A DNA stretch of 64,000 bases from Anaerolineae bacterium (GTDB taxonomy: Bacteria > Chloroflexota > Anaerolineae > 4572-78 > J111), in contig JAHDWA010000045.1 in assembly GCA_023382535.1 (NCBI GenBank), positions 1 through 64,000 on the forward strand, given 5' to 3'. The translations under genes were made by a program, and so were the position numbers. A model generated the notes under the pieces. The model worked only from the letters and a program-made list of their open reading frames with translations. It was not told the DNA's origin and ran no database searches. Positions within the stretch are counted from its first letter, which is position 1; each line of letters begins with the position of its first letter. This document shows, in pieces, positions 17,973-27,015 of this stretch.

Positions 17973-20900
17973 TTACTTCAACTGGAGTTGGACAGGTTCG
18001 CGCCGGCGCTGGCGGATGGCCTGTTCGTACATGGCCAGGGCCAAATCGCGTTCGCCGCGCTGCTCGTAGATAGCGCCCAGGTTATGGTAGGGCCAGGTGT
18101 AACCTGGGTCCAGTTCGATAGCCTGCTCGTAGGCGTGAATGGCCTGCTCCGGCTGGTTCAGAACATTGTAAATATTGCCCAGGTTCGTCCATGAGACGGC
18201 TCGATCCATCTGGCTGGGATGGCGTTCGATGACCTGGCGATACAACGTCATTGCCTGCTCATACTCGCCCAGTTTTTCATACACCAGGCCCAGGTTATTG
18301 TAAGGCCAGGCGTAATCAGGCGCCAGCTCAATTGCCTGGCGGTAGGCGGCAATGGCCTGTTCAGGCTGCTTGAGATCGTCGTAAATATCGCCCAGGCTGT
18401 TCCAGGGCAGCGCCGACGCCGGATCGAGTTCAATCACCCGCCGGTAAACCACAATCGCTCGTTCATAATGGCCCAACGTGTTGTAAAGATTGCCTAAATT
18501 GTGCCACGACATGGCCCGTTCCCGGTCATTGGTATGGCGGACAATCGCCTGCTCGTAAAAGGCCAGGGCCTGCTCATACTTTTCCAGGCTTTCATAGATC
18601 AAGCCCAGGTTATGGTAGGGCCAGGCATAGGCCCCGTCCACCTCGATGGCCCGCTCGTAGGCTTTGATCGCCTCTCCCGGCTGGCCCTGCGCACTGTAGA
18701 CTCCGCCCAGCCCATTCCAGGGCAAGGCAAATTGTCCATCCAATTGGATCGCCTGCTGGAAGGCGTCTATAGCCTCGGCATAGCGGCTCAGGGCGCGATA
18801 AACATTACCCAGGCAGTAATACAGCACCGCGCGATCTCGATTTGACTGAGGCTGGCCTGCCCCGGGCGTAACTTGCTGCTCAATGGCCTGTTGGTAGTAG
18901 CGCAGGGCGGCTTCGTAGTTGTTTTGGCGCTCATGCACCAGGCCCAAATGCTGGTAAAGCCAGACGGCCTCGGAGTCCAGGGTCAAGGCGTGTTCATAGG
19001 CGCTGACCGCCTCCGGGTAGCGGCTCAGCTTGGCATAGACCGTGCCCAACCCGCTCCATGGCAGGACATAAGCCTCATCCAGCCTGGCAGCCCGCTGATA
19101 AGCGGCAATCGCCTCGTCGTTGCGGCCCAGCGCCGTATAGACATCGCCCAGGCTGTTCCAGGGCAAAGCGTAGGCAGCGTCAATGGTCCCGGCCTGTTGG
19201 TACGCCTCCAGCGCCGCTTCCAGGTCATGCCGGGCCACGAGCGTATTACCCAGGTGATGCCAGGTGACGGCCCGGCCGACTTCATCAGGCCGGTGCCGCT
19301 CGAGCGCCTGCCGGTAGAGCTTTTCGGCCGCTTCATATCCGCCCTGACCCTCATAAATCAGTCCCAGGCGCTGGTAAGGCCAGGGGTAGGTTGGATCGGC
19401 CTGGATGGCCTGCTGATAGGCCTCAGTCGCCGCTCTGATTTCGGACAACTCGTCATAGACATTGCCCAGGCCGTACCAGGCCAGCGCCCGGTCCTGAGGG
19501 GCCGGATGCCGCTCCATGGCCTGGCGGTAATAGGTAACGGCCTGCTGATACTCTTCGCGCTCCCGATAAATTTCAGCGAGATGGTGATAGGGCCAGGCCA
19601 GCGCCGGGTCTAACCCGATGGCCCGCTGGTACGCCTTGATCGCCTCATCCGGGCGATTGAGGGTCCGGTACACGTCGCCCAGGCTGTTCCAGGGTGAGGC
19701 CGCTTTAGGATCAAACTGGGCCGCCTGCTGGTAAGCCTCAAGCGCCGGTTCCGGCTGCTTCATGGTGGTGTAAATGTGGCCCACCTTCTGCCAGGCGGCC
19801 GCCCGGTCCGGGTCGTGGCGGTGGCGGGCAATCGCCTCCTGGAACTGGGCCAGGGCTGACTCGTACTCGCCGCGCTCGGCGTAAACCTCGGCCAGGTGGT
19901 GGTACGGCCAGGCTTGCTTGGGCGACAGTTTGATGCTGCGGCGGTAGGCGGCGATAGCATCCTCGGGGCGGTTCAGCGCCCGGTAGATCGCGCCGAGACT
20001 GCTCCAGGGCGCGGCATTTTGCGGGTCCAGCCGGGTCATCGAGCGATAAGCCGCGAGCGCCTGCTCGTAGCGGCCCGTCTCCTGGTAAAGATGGCCGACC
20101 CGCTCCCACAACTCGGCCCGCTCGCGGTCTCCCCGGTGATGGGTAATGGCCTGCTGGTAGACCGTCAGGGCCTGCTCGGTCTCGCCGCGCTGCTCATAAA
20201 GCTGGCCCAGGCGATGGTACGGCCAGGGGTAGGCGGGGTCAAAGCTGCTGGCTCGCCGGTAGGCATCCGTGGCCAGGTCCGGCTGTTTTAACGCCCGGTA
20301 AACATCGCCCAGGCTGTTCCAGGCCAGGGCGCGGTCGTGGTCAGCCGGGTGGCGGGCGGCGGCCTGCTGGTAATAGTTCAGCGCAGCAGGATAATCGCCG
20401 CGAGCCTCAAAAATCGCCCCCAGGTGATGGTAGTCCCAGGCGTTGGCCGGGTCCAGTTCGATGGCCCGGCGATAGGCTTTGATCGCCTCATCCCGGCGAT
20501 TCGCAGCGTCGTACAACTCGCCCAGGTTCGACCAGGTGGGAGCATAGGCCGGATCGAGTTCGCTGGCGCGCTGGTAGGCGCTGAGAGCCTGTTCGCGCCG
20601 GTTCAGCGCCCGGTAAGTATCGCCGAGGTGATGCCAGGGCAGGGCAAACGTCGGATCGAGCGCCCCGGCCTGGCGGAAGGCTTTGATGGCCTCCTGGGGC
20701 CGGTCTAAGGTCTGGTAGATTTGGCCCAACTGCTGCCAGGTCAGCGCCCGGGCCGGGTCGGTTTGATGGCGTTCCACGGCCTGTTCATAGCGGGTGAGAG
20801 CCGGCTCATATTCGCCGCGCTGCTGGTGCAGCCAGCCCAGGTGGTGATACGGCCAGGCTTCTGCCGGGTCCAGGCCAATGGCCTGCCGGTAGGCCGCCAT

Positions 20901-23900
20901 CGCTTCTTCCTGCCGGTCCAATTCTCGATAAACATCGCCCAGGTTGCTCCAGGGTTGAGCGTAGGCTGGGTCGAGCTGAGCGGCGCGTTGGAAGGCGTCA
21001 ATCGCTTCCTCAACCCGCTCCAGCCGCCGGTAAACATGACCGAGGTGATTCCAGGCCGCCGCCCGATCCTCGTCGCGCTGGTGCCGGGCCAAAGCTCGCT
21101 GGAAAGCCGCCAGCGCCGCCGGCAAGTCGCCGCGCCCCTCGTAGAGCAGGCCCAAGTGGTGGTACGGCCAGGCGTAGGCCGGGTCGAGAGCGACAGCCTG
21201 CCGGTAGGCCTGTTCCGCGTCGTCGAGACGTTTCAGCACCGCATAGACTTCGCCAAGATGATGCCACGACACCGCCCGGTCGGCATCGCGCCGGTGGCGG
21301 TCCAAAGCCTGCTGGTAAAGCGGAATCGCCTGCTGATAATTGCCGCGCTGCGCCTCGAGCAGGGCGAGGCTGTGGTACGGCCAGGCCAAGTCCGGGTCAA
21401 GCTCAGCCGCCCGGCGGTAGGCTGACTCGGCGTCGGCGGGACGCTTGTCCACCCGGTAAAGGTCGCCCAGGCTGTTCCAGGGCAGGGCAAAGGTTGGATC
21501 AAGCTCAGCCGCCCGGCGGTAGGCGTCGAGCGCTTCAGAACGGCGCTCCAGGGCCAGGTAAATGTCGCCCAGCTCGTTCCATGCCAGGGCCTTGGCCTCA
21601 TTGTCAGCGTGGCGGTCAACCGCCTGGCGAAAGGCGGCCAGGGCAGCCTCATAATCGGCCTGCTGTTTATAGATCAGGCCCAGGTTGTGGTACGGCCAGG
21701 CATAACCGGGGTCAAGCTGGTTGGCCGTTTGATAGGCGGCCAGGGCGTCGCTGTCATTACCCACCGCCTCGTAAACGCCGCCCAAGTTATTCCAGGAAAC
21801 GGCTTTATCCTTGTCGCGCTGCTGCCGCTCCAATGCCTGCCGGTAAGCCGTAATCGCCGCCTCATATTCGCCCCGTTCGGCATAAATAAAGCCAAGATTA
21901 TTGTAAGCACCAGGGTTGTCCGGGTTTAATTCAATCACCCGGCGATAAGCGGCGATGGCGTCATCATAGCGGCCCAATTGGCCGTAAACATTGCCCAAGC
22001 CGTTGTGGGCCGGGGCATAATCTGGGTCAAGCTTGACCGCCTGGCGGTAGGCGGCAATCGCCTCCTCAGAGCGCCCCAGCAAACTGTAGACATCGCCCAG
22101 GTTATGATAGGGGGCGGCAGCCTGCGGGTCGAACTGGCTGGCCCGCTGGTAAGCGGCGATGGCTTCGTCGGTGCGGCTGAGGGCCTGATAAACGTCGCCG
22201 AGATTGCGCCACGAAGCGGCCCGGCCCTCGTCGTCCCGGTGCCGTTCCAAGGCCTGCTGGTAGAGGGTAATTGCCTGCTGGTACTCGCCGCGCTGTTCAT
22301 AAACCAGGGCCAGGTTGTTGTAGGGCCAGGCTTCGTCCGGATCGAGGGCAATAGCCTGGCGGTAGGCTTTGATCGCCTCGTCGGCCCGGCCCAGAGCGCT
22401 GTAGACATCGCCCAGACCATGCCAGGGTGGGGCGTAGCCGGGGTTGAGGACGCTGGCCCAGCGATAGGCGGCAATCGCCTCGTCCGACTCGCCCTGGGCG
22501 GCGTAAACGTTGCCCAGGTTGTCCCAGGTAATCGCCTTGTCCTTGTCACGCTGGTGCCGTTCCAGTGCCTGGCGGTAAAGCGGAACCGCCGCTTCGTAAT
22601 CGCCGCGATGCTCATACAGGAGGCCCAGATTGTGATAGGGCCAGGGGTAGGCCGGGTTCAGCTCGATGGCCTGTTGGTAGGCAGCGATGGCCTCATCGTA
22701 GCGGCCCAGGGCGGTGTAAACGTCGCCCAGGCCGTTGTAGGCCAGCGGGCGCGGTTCCAGTTCGATGGCCCGCTGGTAGGCCGGCACGGCTTCGGCTTCC
22801 CGTTCCAAATAATCCAGGGCCGCGCCCAGGTTGAACCAGGCGTCGCTGTTGTCCGGGTCGAGGGCGACGGCATGCTGGGCGGCTTGCAGGCCCGGCTCGG
22901 AGGGCACGGTTTCCAGGGCCGACTCCGGCCAGAGGAAGATGCTGCTCAACTGGTAAAAGCCCTGGCCCAACTGCCGCCGCAAATTGGCCGCAGCGGGCGG
23001 CAGATTGGCTTCGGCGGCCAGGTAGGCTTTGAGGGCGTCAGGGTAGCGCTGTTCCTGGACCAGCCAGTCGCCCTGCCAGCGATGGAGGATGCTCAGGTGC
23101 AGCGGTTCCAACTCGGCGGTTTTCAGCAGCCGGTCTACCATGCGCCCGACAGCCTCGCCCGGCTCGTCAAAGAGGCTGATGTCTTTGAGACCGGTGCGCA
23201 GTTGGTGAACCAGGTTGGCCGCAGAGCGGCTCAGCGGCAGGGCGGCATCACCCAGAAATTCTTCGGCCTGGATGAGCAGACCTTCGGCAAAGGGACGGTC
23301 AAAGCCCAGTCCCTCGACAAAGCGGGGCAGTAAAAACTGGATGGCCTCGTCGGGATCATACCAAAGCAGGGCGTTGAGCAGGTCGCGCACGGTCCGCTGC
23401 CAGCGGGGGTCACGCACCCGCAGCAGAGGATCGTCGGAAACCTCGGCTTCGCGCTTGGACCACTCGGCCTGGTAGTGGTTTACAGCCCGTTTGCTGAGCC
23501 GGTCGCGCACCAGGCGGTAATGCTTGAGGGTGCGCAATTCGCGGCGGACAAAATCATAAACGGCGTCGTGCAGCCCGTCGCTGAGGACAAAGGCGTAGCG
23601 CAGACGCAGGTCGTTCAGCATCTCGCGGGCGGATTGGCCGGGCAGCAAGTTCCAGACGGCATGCAGGGCGGCTTCGTCAGCCCCTTTATGCAGGAGGGCC
23701 AGCCCTTGCACCCGCTCCAGGTCGTCCTCACGGTTCAGGCAGGTGCGCAGGAAGCGGGCGGTGATCTGTTCCAGCCGGCCGGCGGGGAGCAGCGTTTTAT
23801 CATCCAGCACAAATTCACGCAGAAAGTCATCCCGCTCCATGCTGAAGAGAGCGTCGGCGACCATCTCGACCACCAGGGGCACGCCGCTGCTGGTGGATTT

Positions 23901-24968
23901 GACGGCATCAATCAGGCTCTCGTCTATCTCCAGCACGACCTGGCGGCGCGCGGCTTCGGCTTCGAGGTATTCGCGCAGGTCGGCATCGCTGAAGATACTC
24001 ATATCCCAGACGACCGGCGGGTTTTCGCCGAGCAGGTCGCGGTAGCCCTTATAATCCTGCTTGACCCCATTGACTTCCACCAGCCGTTCATCGGCCAGGT
24101 TATAGCGGCCGCTCAAGATCCAGATGAGGGGGGTGTTGGTGGTGGGCAAAACCAGGTGATCGCGGAGGAAAGGTTCCAGGGGGACGATCACTTCCAGGTT
24201 ATCAAGGGCAATGACAACGGGCCGGCGGCGGGCAATCCGCTTAAGGACGGCGACCAGCCTGGCCGCCAGGGCCAGGGCCGGATGGCGGAAAAGCGCCGCT
24301 TCAGCCCCGGTAATTTTGCCCTCTTGCTGCATTTGATCGGTCAGCAGGTTGTAGGCTTGGGCGACGATAGCAGCGTCGTCGGGGGTTGGGGGGTGGGGGC
24401 CGGGGGGCAGATGAGGTAACTGGCGGTACACTCGGGCTTCCTGGGCTAGCAAACCTCTGGCGGTGTGGAGCAGGTCGGCCCAGCGCTCGCGGCTTTCGGC
24501 CTGGTAGCGGGTGACCCGCTCGACCACGCCGGGCAGGTCGGTTTGCGCCTGCCGGTAGGCGGCCACTTCGGTTTCATAGCCGGCCTGGGCCAGGTGGCCG
24601 GCCAGGCGGTCCAACAGATGAACCGGCTCCAACACCGGCGACCCCAGCGAAACATCGTCGTAGAAGGTCAGAATGGGCGGGTCACCCCCCATTTCTTCAG
24701 CCAGGATAAGGCAGCGGCGGGCCAGCCAGCTTTTGCCAATGCCGCCGATGCCGTGCGGCAGGAAAATGTGGGCATAGGAGTCGTCGCCGGGAGCCTGCTC
24801 GGGGTCAAAATTGGCCGCCTTCATGTAGGCTAAATCACGCCAGCGGCGTTGGTGCGCCACCAGGCCCTGCAAGGCAACCCGGAACTGCCGCTGCTCCTGC
24901 ACCCGGCCGATAAAATTGGCCCGTTGTTCTTCAGGCTGGTCCGGATTCATGGGGGATTGAGTGACCAT
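17973..24968 (-). CDS. Giant STAND ATPase with about 50 TPR units
   Basis: The 2331-residue protein starts with a STAND/NB-ARC-like ATPase. NFIGRVQEQRQF opens the domain, the P-loop is HGIGGIGKSWLARR near residue 75, and the Walker B-like strand is VVIALDNLEV near 246. Winged-helix and linker sequence run to about 700. From there to the end are tetratricopeptide repeats in a strict 105-residue module of three TPRs. About 16 modules can be counted by their WPYHNLG-type units, each followed by an ERHxxDxDRA insertion and DP-x-A-LPWNSLGDVY units. Proteins of this plan act as ligand-sensing or signalling scaffolds; no effector domain is seen. Possible roles include defence or stress sensing. Downstream in the same operon is an ABC-2 permease. 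Confidence 0.93.
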   Translation of the reverse strand: MVTQSPMNPDQPEEQRANFIGRVQEQRQFRVALQGLVAHQRRWRDLAYMKAANFDPEQAPGDDSYAHIFLPHGIGGIGKSWLARRCLILAEEMGGDPPILTFYDDVSLGSPVLEPVHLLDRLAGHLAQAGYETEVAAYRQAQTDLPGVVERVTRYQAESRERWADLLHTARGLLAQEARVYRQLPHLPPGPHPPTPDDAAIVAQAYNLLTDQMQQEGKITGAEAALFRHPALALAARLVAVLKRIARRRPVVIALDNLEVIVPLEPFLRDHLVLPTTNTPLIWILSGRYNLADERLVEVNGVKQDYKGYRDLLGENPPVVWDMSIFSDADLREYLEAEAARRQVVLEIDESLIDAVKSTSSGVPLVVEMVADALFSMERDDFLREFVLDDKTLLPAGRLEQITARFLRTCLNREDDLERVQGLALLHKGADEAALHAVWNLLPGQSAREMLNDLRLRYAFVLSDGLHDAVYDFVRRELRTLKHYRLVRDRLSKRAVNHYQAEWSKREAEVSDDPLLRVRDPRWQRTVRDLLNALLWYDPDEAIQFLLPRFVEGLGFDRPFAEGLLIQAEEFLGDAALPLSRSAANLVHQLRTGLKDISLFDEPGEAVGRMVDRLLKTAELEPLHLSILHRWQGDWLVQEQRYPDALKAYLAAEANLPPAAANLRRQLGQGFYQLSSIFLWPESALETVPSEPGLQAAQHAVALDPDNSDAWFNLGAALDYLEREAEAVPAYQRAIELEPRPLAYNGLGDVYTALGRYDEAIAAYQQAIELNPAYPWPYHNLGLLYEHRGDYEAAVPLYRQALERHQRDKDKAITWDNLGNVYAAQGESDEAIAAYRWASVLNPGYAPPWHGLGDVYSALGRADEAIKAYRQAIALDPDEAWPYNNLALVYEQRGEYQQAITLYQQALERHRDDEGRAASWRNLGDVYQALSRTDEAIAAYQRASQFDPQAAAPYHNLGDVYSLLGRSEEAIAAYRQAVKLDPDYAPAHNGLGNVYGQLGRYDDAIAAYRRVIELNPDNPGAYNNLGFIYAERGEYEAAITAYRQALERQQRDKDKAVSWNNLGGVYEAVGNDSDALAAYQTANQLDPGYAWPYHNLGLIYKQQADYEAALAAFRQAVDRHADNEAKALAWNELGDIYLALERRSEALDAYRRAAELDPTFALPWNSLGDLYRVDKRPADAESAYRRAAELDPDLAWPYHSLALLEAQRGNYQQAIPLYQQALDRHRRDADRAVSWHHLGEVYAVLKRLDDAEQAYRQAVALDPAYAWPYHHLGLLYEGRGDLPAALAAFQRALARHQRDEDRAAAWNHLGHVYRRLERVEEAIDAFQRAAQLDPAYAQPWSNLGDVYRELDRQEEAMAAYRQAIGLDPAEAWPYHHLGWLHQQRGEYEPALTRYEQAVERHQTDPARALTWQQLGQIYQTLDRPQEAIKAFRQAGALDPTFALPWHHLGDTYRALNRREQALSAYQRASELDPAYAPTWSNLGELYDAANRRDEAIKAYRRAIELDPANAWDYHHLGAIFEARGDYPAALNYYQQAAARHPADHDRALAWNSLGDVYRALKQPDLATDAYRRASSFDPAYPWPYHRLGQLYEQRGETEQALTVYQQAITHHRGDRERAELWERVGHLYQETGRYEQALAAYRSMTRLDPQNAAPWSSLGAIYRALNRPEDAIAAYRRSIKLSPKQAWPYHHLAEVYAERGEYESALAQFQEAIARHRHDPDRAAAWQKVGHIYTTMKQPEPALEAYQQAAQFDPKAASPWNSLGDVYRTLNRPDEAIKAYQRAIGLDPALAWPYHHLAEIYREREEYQQAVTYYRQAMERHPAPQDRALAWYGLGNVYDELSEIRAATEAYQQAIQADPTYPWPYQRLGLIYEGQGGYEAAEKLYRQALERHRPDEVGRAVTWHHLGNTLVARHDLEAALEAYQQAGTIDAAYALPWNSLGDVYTALGRNDEAIAAYQRAARLDEAYVLPWSGLGTVYAKLSRYPEAVSAYEHALTLDSEAVWLYQHLGLVHERQNNYEAALRYYQQAIEQQVTPGAGQPQSNRDRAVLYYCLGNVYRALSRYAEAIDAFQQAIQLDGQFALPWNGLGGVYSAQGQPGEAIKAYERAIEVDGAYAWPYHNLGLIYESLEKYEQALAFYEQAIVRHTNDRERAMSWHNLGNLYNTLGHYERAIVVYRRVIELDPASALPWNSLGDIYDDLKQPEQAIAAYRQAIELAPDYAWPYNNLGLVYEKLGEYEQAMTLYRQVIERHPSQMDRAVSWTNLGNIYNVLNQPEQAIHAYEQAIELDPGYTWPYHNLGAIYEQRGERDLALAMYEQAIRQRRREPVQLQLK

Positions 24969-24995
24969 AGTTCACCGTTGTGAGTTGTACGCTTA

Positions 24996-25073
24996 GGAAG
25001 GAAATGGGAAGGCTGGAAGGTTGGAAGCCTGGATAATAGACCAATCTTCCAATCTTCCTTCTTCCACTCTTCC
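24996..25073. repeat. GGAAGGCTGGAAG-family hairpin repeat, copy 1
   Basis: AAGGAAATGGGAAGGCTGGA and GGTTGGAAG on one side and CCAATCTTCCAATCTTCC on the other form an imperfect inverted repeat of GGAAG words. Related copies lie at 26344-26374 and 36424-36500. Confidence 0.6.
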
Positions 25074-25077
25074 TCTG

Positions 25078-25140
25078 TTAAGACCAAAGTACACTGTACA
25101 AGGAGTTAACAATAGTGTACCATAAAAAGGAATTTTTCCA
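25078..25140. other. Remaining gap sequence upstream of the STAND gene
   Basis: Part of the 350-base gap 24969-25318. AGACCAAAGTACACTGTACA followed by AGGAG resembles a decayed copy of the GGAGTCCAAAG hairpin (9144, 14996). No gene is seen. Confidence 0.35.
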
Positions 25141-25155
25141 CCTTTCCATTGTCAT

Positions 25156-25164
25156 ACTATAGCA
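25156..25164 (-). promoter_or_regulatory. Candidate extended -10 promoter for the STAND-TPR operon
   Basis: On the minus strand TGC-TATAGT (TGn plus a 5/6 match to TATAAT) points toward the STAND gene, giving an untranslated leader of roughly 180 bases. A -35 match is poor. Confidence 0.4.
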
Positions 25165-25272
25165 TAACTCCGGCAGTTTCGTAAAGTGGTTATGTCAAAA
25201 ACGAGCCATCCAGAGGGGCCTTTTTGGGGCAAACGGCGAGTTTTGACAGGTCTCTACTTCTTCATCATTTTG

Positions 25273-25281
25273 TGTTATAAT
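25273..25281 (+). promoter_or_regulatory. Extended -10 promoter for the receiver protein gene
   Basis: TGT-TATAAT is a perfect extended -10 about 38 bases upstream of the ATG at 25319. No convincing -35 at 17 bases; a TTGACA at 25243-25248 is too distant to pair with it. Confidence 0.55.
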
Positions 25282-25318
25282 CTGGTGGGGAAAGAGTCAG
25301 CGGGAATGGGAGGCCCAC

Positions 25319-26332
25319 ATGCGTAAAATTCTCATTATCGAAGATCGGCGGGAAAATATTGTTTTTATTGCCAACAATATTCTGAAGCCGCTGGGCTACG
25401 AAGTCATCACGGCTATGGATGGCCCGACCGGCCTGACCAAGGCTCAGGAAGAATCGCCGGACTTAATTATCAGCGATTTAAAGTTACCGGGGTTAGGCGG
25501 ATTGGAAGTGATGGAGAAACTGCGCCAGAAGGGCATCAACATTCCTACCATTGTGATGACCTTTCACGGCACGGAGGAGACAGCCGTGCGGGCGCTGCGC
25601 CTGGGCGCCCGTGACTATTTAATTAAGCCGTTTACGGTGGAGGAAATGCAGGCAGCGCTGGAGCGAGCCTTCAAAGCGCTACCGCAGCCGGCCCCCCCGC
25701 CCCTCAGGAAGCTAACTACAGCGCCTCTCGTGCCCAGAGAGCAGGCAGCAGAACCGGCCCGGCTGGCCCAACTGGAGCGGGAACTGGCCGAGATGCGCGT
25801 GGCGCTGGCGACGCGTGATAAACAGATTACCCAGATGAAACAATTGCTGCTCAATCGCAACACCCCGCCGGCTGCGCCCGAAGGCGGCCCCAATCCGCCT
25901 CCCGCCCCGAAGATCACCGCCAGCGACGTGCGGATGACCCAGCTTGAGCAGGAACTCATCCAGATGCGAACGGTGCTGGCGGCCCGCGAGAAACAGTTGG
26001 TCCACCTGCAGCAGCAGTTGGCCAATTCGGTCAAGAAGCTGGATATGGCCGAAGCGGCCCAACGCGCGGCCACCTGGGAAGAGGATAATGCTCGTTTGCA
26101 GCATGTGCTGGCTCAATCCAAGCACATACTGGGTGAGGCCGAGAAACGGATCCGCACTCTAGAAGAAACCGTAATGGCTCAAAAATTACAGATGGGCAAG
26201 TACCAGGAGGAGGCCAAGCGTCTGGCCGACCAGCTCCGCAATTTATCCGAGGCGGTGCGGCTGCTCTCCCAGGACCTGGGGCAGCAGGTGGAGCGGATAG
26301 GGGCCCTGACGCCAGCGGAGAAGAGACAGTAA
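25319..26332 (+). CDS. Response-regulator receiver with long coiled-coil tail
   Basis: The N-terminal 120 residues are a canonical receiver: LIIEDRRENI acidic pair, phospho-acceptor Asp in LIISDLKLPG, Thr/Ser in VMTFHG and Lys in YLIKPF. The remaining 215 residues have no DNA-binding or enzymatic domain. They carry two Ala/Pro-rich links and heptad-like coiled coil (MTQLEQELIQMRTVLAAREK and later). The output is therefore likely protein-protein interaction. ATG 25319 has GGGAGG 5 bases upstream. It diverges from the STAND-TPR operon; no cognate kinase is adjacent. Confidence 0.9.
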   Translation: MRKILIIEDRRENIVFIANNILKPLGYEVITAMDGPTGLTKAQEESPDLIISDLKLPGLGGLEVMEKLRQKGINIPTIVMTFHGTEETAVRALRLGARDYLIKPFTVEEMQAALERAFKALPQPAPPPLRKLTTAPLVPREQAAEPARLAQLERELAEMRVALATRDKQITQMKQLLLNRNTPPAAPEGGPNPPPAPKITASDVRMTQLEQELIQMRTVLAAREKQLVHLQQQLANSVKKLDMAEAAQRAATWEEDNARLQHVLAQSKHILGEAEKRIRTLEETVMAQKLQMGKYQEEAKRLADQLRNLSEAVRLLSQDLGQQVERIGALTPAEKRQ

Positions 26333-26343
26333 TCTGGGGAAGC

Positions 26344-26374
26344 GGGAGGATTGGAAGGCTGGAAGGTTGGAGGA
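26344..26374. repeat. GGAAGGCTGGAAG-family repeat, copy 2
   Basis: GGAGGATTGGAAGGCTGGAA and GGTTGGAGGAG form a half copy of the family seen at 24996 and 36424. Its GGAGGA end supplies the ribosome site of the following gene. Confidence 0.6.
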
Positions 26375-26381
26375 GATAACC

Positions 26382-26891
26382 TTGTTTCAAACCCAATTCC
26401 GATCGGAGCAGGTTCATCCGACTGCGTTTATTGCCCAGGGCGCTGTTGTCGTAGGGGATGTAACCCTGGGCGAGGAGACGAGCGTCTGGTTCAACGCCAG
26501 CCTGCGCGGCGACAGCACCCCGATCTCGATTGGCCCGCGCAGCAATATCCAGGAGGGCTGCATTTTGCATGCCGACCCCGGCTTTCCGGCGATCATCGGC
26601 GCGGGGGTGACGGTGGGCCACGGGGCAGTGGTGCATGGGGCGCGGGTGGGAGATAACACTCTGATTGGCATCCGCGCGGTGCTGCTCAACGGCGTGGTGG
26701 TAGGCGAGAACTGCATCGTCGGGGCGTGCGCCCTGCTGACCCAGGGCAAGGAGTTTCCCCCCGGCTCGCTGATTATGGGCGCACCGGCTAAAGTAGTGCG
26801 CGAGCTGACCCTGGAGGAAATCGAGCGCAACCGCCGGGCAGCGGAGGAGTATGTGAAGCGGTCAAGGGCGTTTATGGGTCGCGGGTCGTGA
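26382..26891 (+). CDS. Gamma-class carbonic anhydrase family protein
   Basis: A left-handed beta-helix protein with hexapeptide repeats of the gamma carbonic anhydrase / PaaY group. VHPTAFIAQGAVVVGDVTLG opens the helix; RGDSTPI, GCILHAD and VTVGHGAVVHGARVG carry the three metal-type His positions (one in ILHAD, two in GHGAVVHG). The C-terminal helix (EEIERNRRAAEEYVKRS) is typical. I start at TTG 26382 with GGAGGA 7 bases upstream, giving about 169 residues; a TTG at 26367 is also open. Hydration of CO2 is plausible but many homologues are inactive. Confidence 0.88.
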   Translation: MFQTQFRSEQVHPTAFIAQGAVVVGDVTLGEETSVWFNASLRGDSTPISIGPRSNIQEGCILHADPGFPAIIGAGVTVGHGAVVHGARVGDNTLIGIRAVLLNGVVVGENCIVGACALLTQGKEFPPGSLIMGAPAKVVRELTLEEIERNRRAAEEYVKRSRAFMGRGS

Positions 26892-26968
26892 GTAGGGGGT
26901 GATGGGGAAAAGCGCCAGATAGGATCACTCCGGGGAGGGTTGTTTGGAAATGTTCCGTAGAGTCAGTG

Positions 26969-26975
26969 GTTATAC
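26969..26975 (+). other. Possible 5' boundary of the cassette island
   Basis: GTTATAC stands 41 bases before the FGE gene, at the point where GC-rich sequence changes to AT-rich. It shares GTTA with the 3' core of both attC-like sites, so it could be an insertion point. Weak evidence on its own. Confidence 0.3.
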
Positions 26976-27015
26976 CCTCAAATTTCATTTCCCTTTTGAA
27001 TAAACCAGATAATAA

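Noticed and set aside
18873..23333. Long plus-strand open frames inside the STAND-TPR gene
   Set aside because: They are antisense shadows of the 315-bp repeat with biased codons; their repeating peptide text mirrors the TPR modules and has no start signals.
17973..24968. Calling the STAND-TPR protein an antiphage Avs-type defence gene
   Set aside because: No nuclease, TIR or other effector domain and no neighbouring defence genes; STAND-TPR proteins have many roles.
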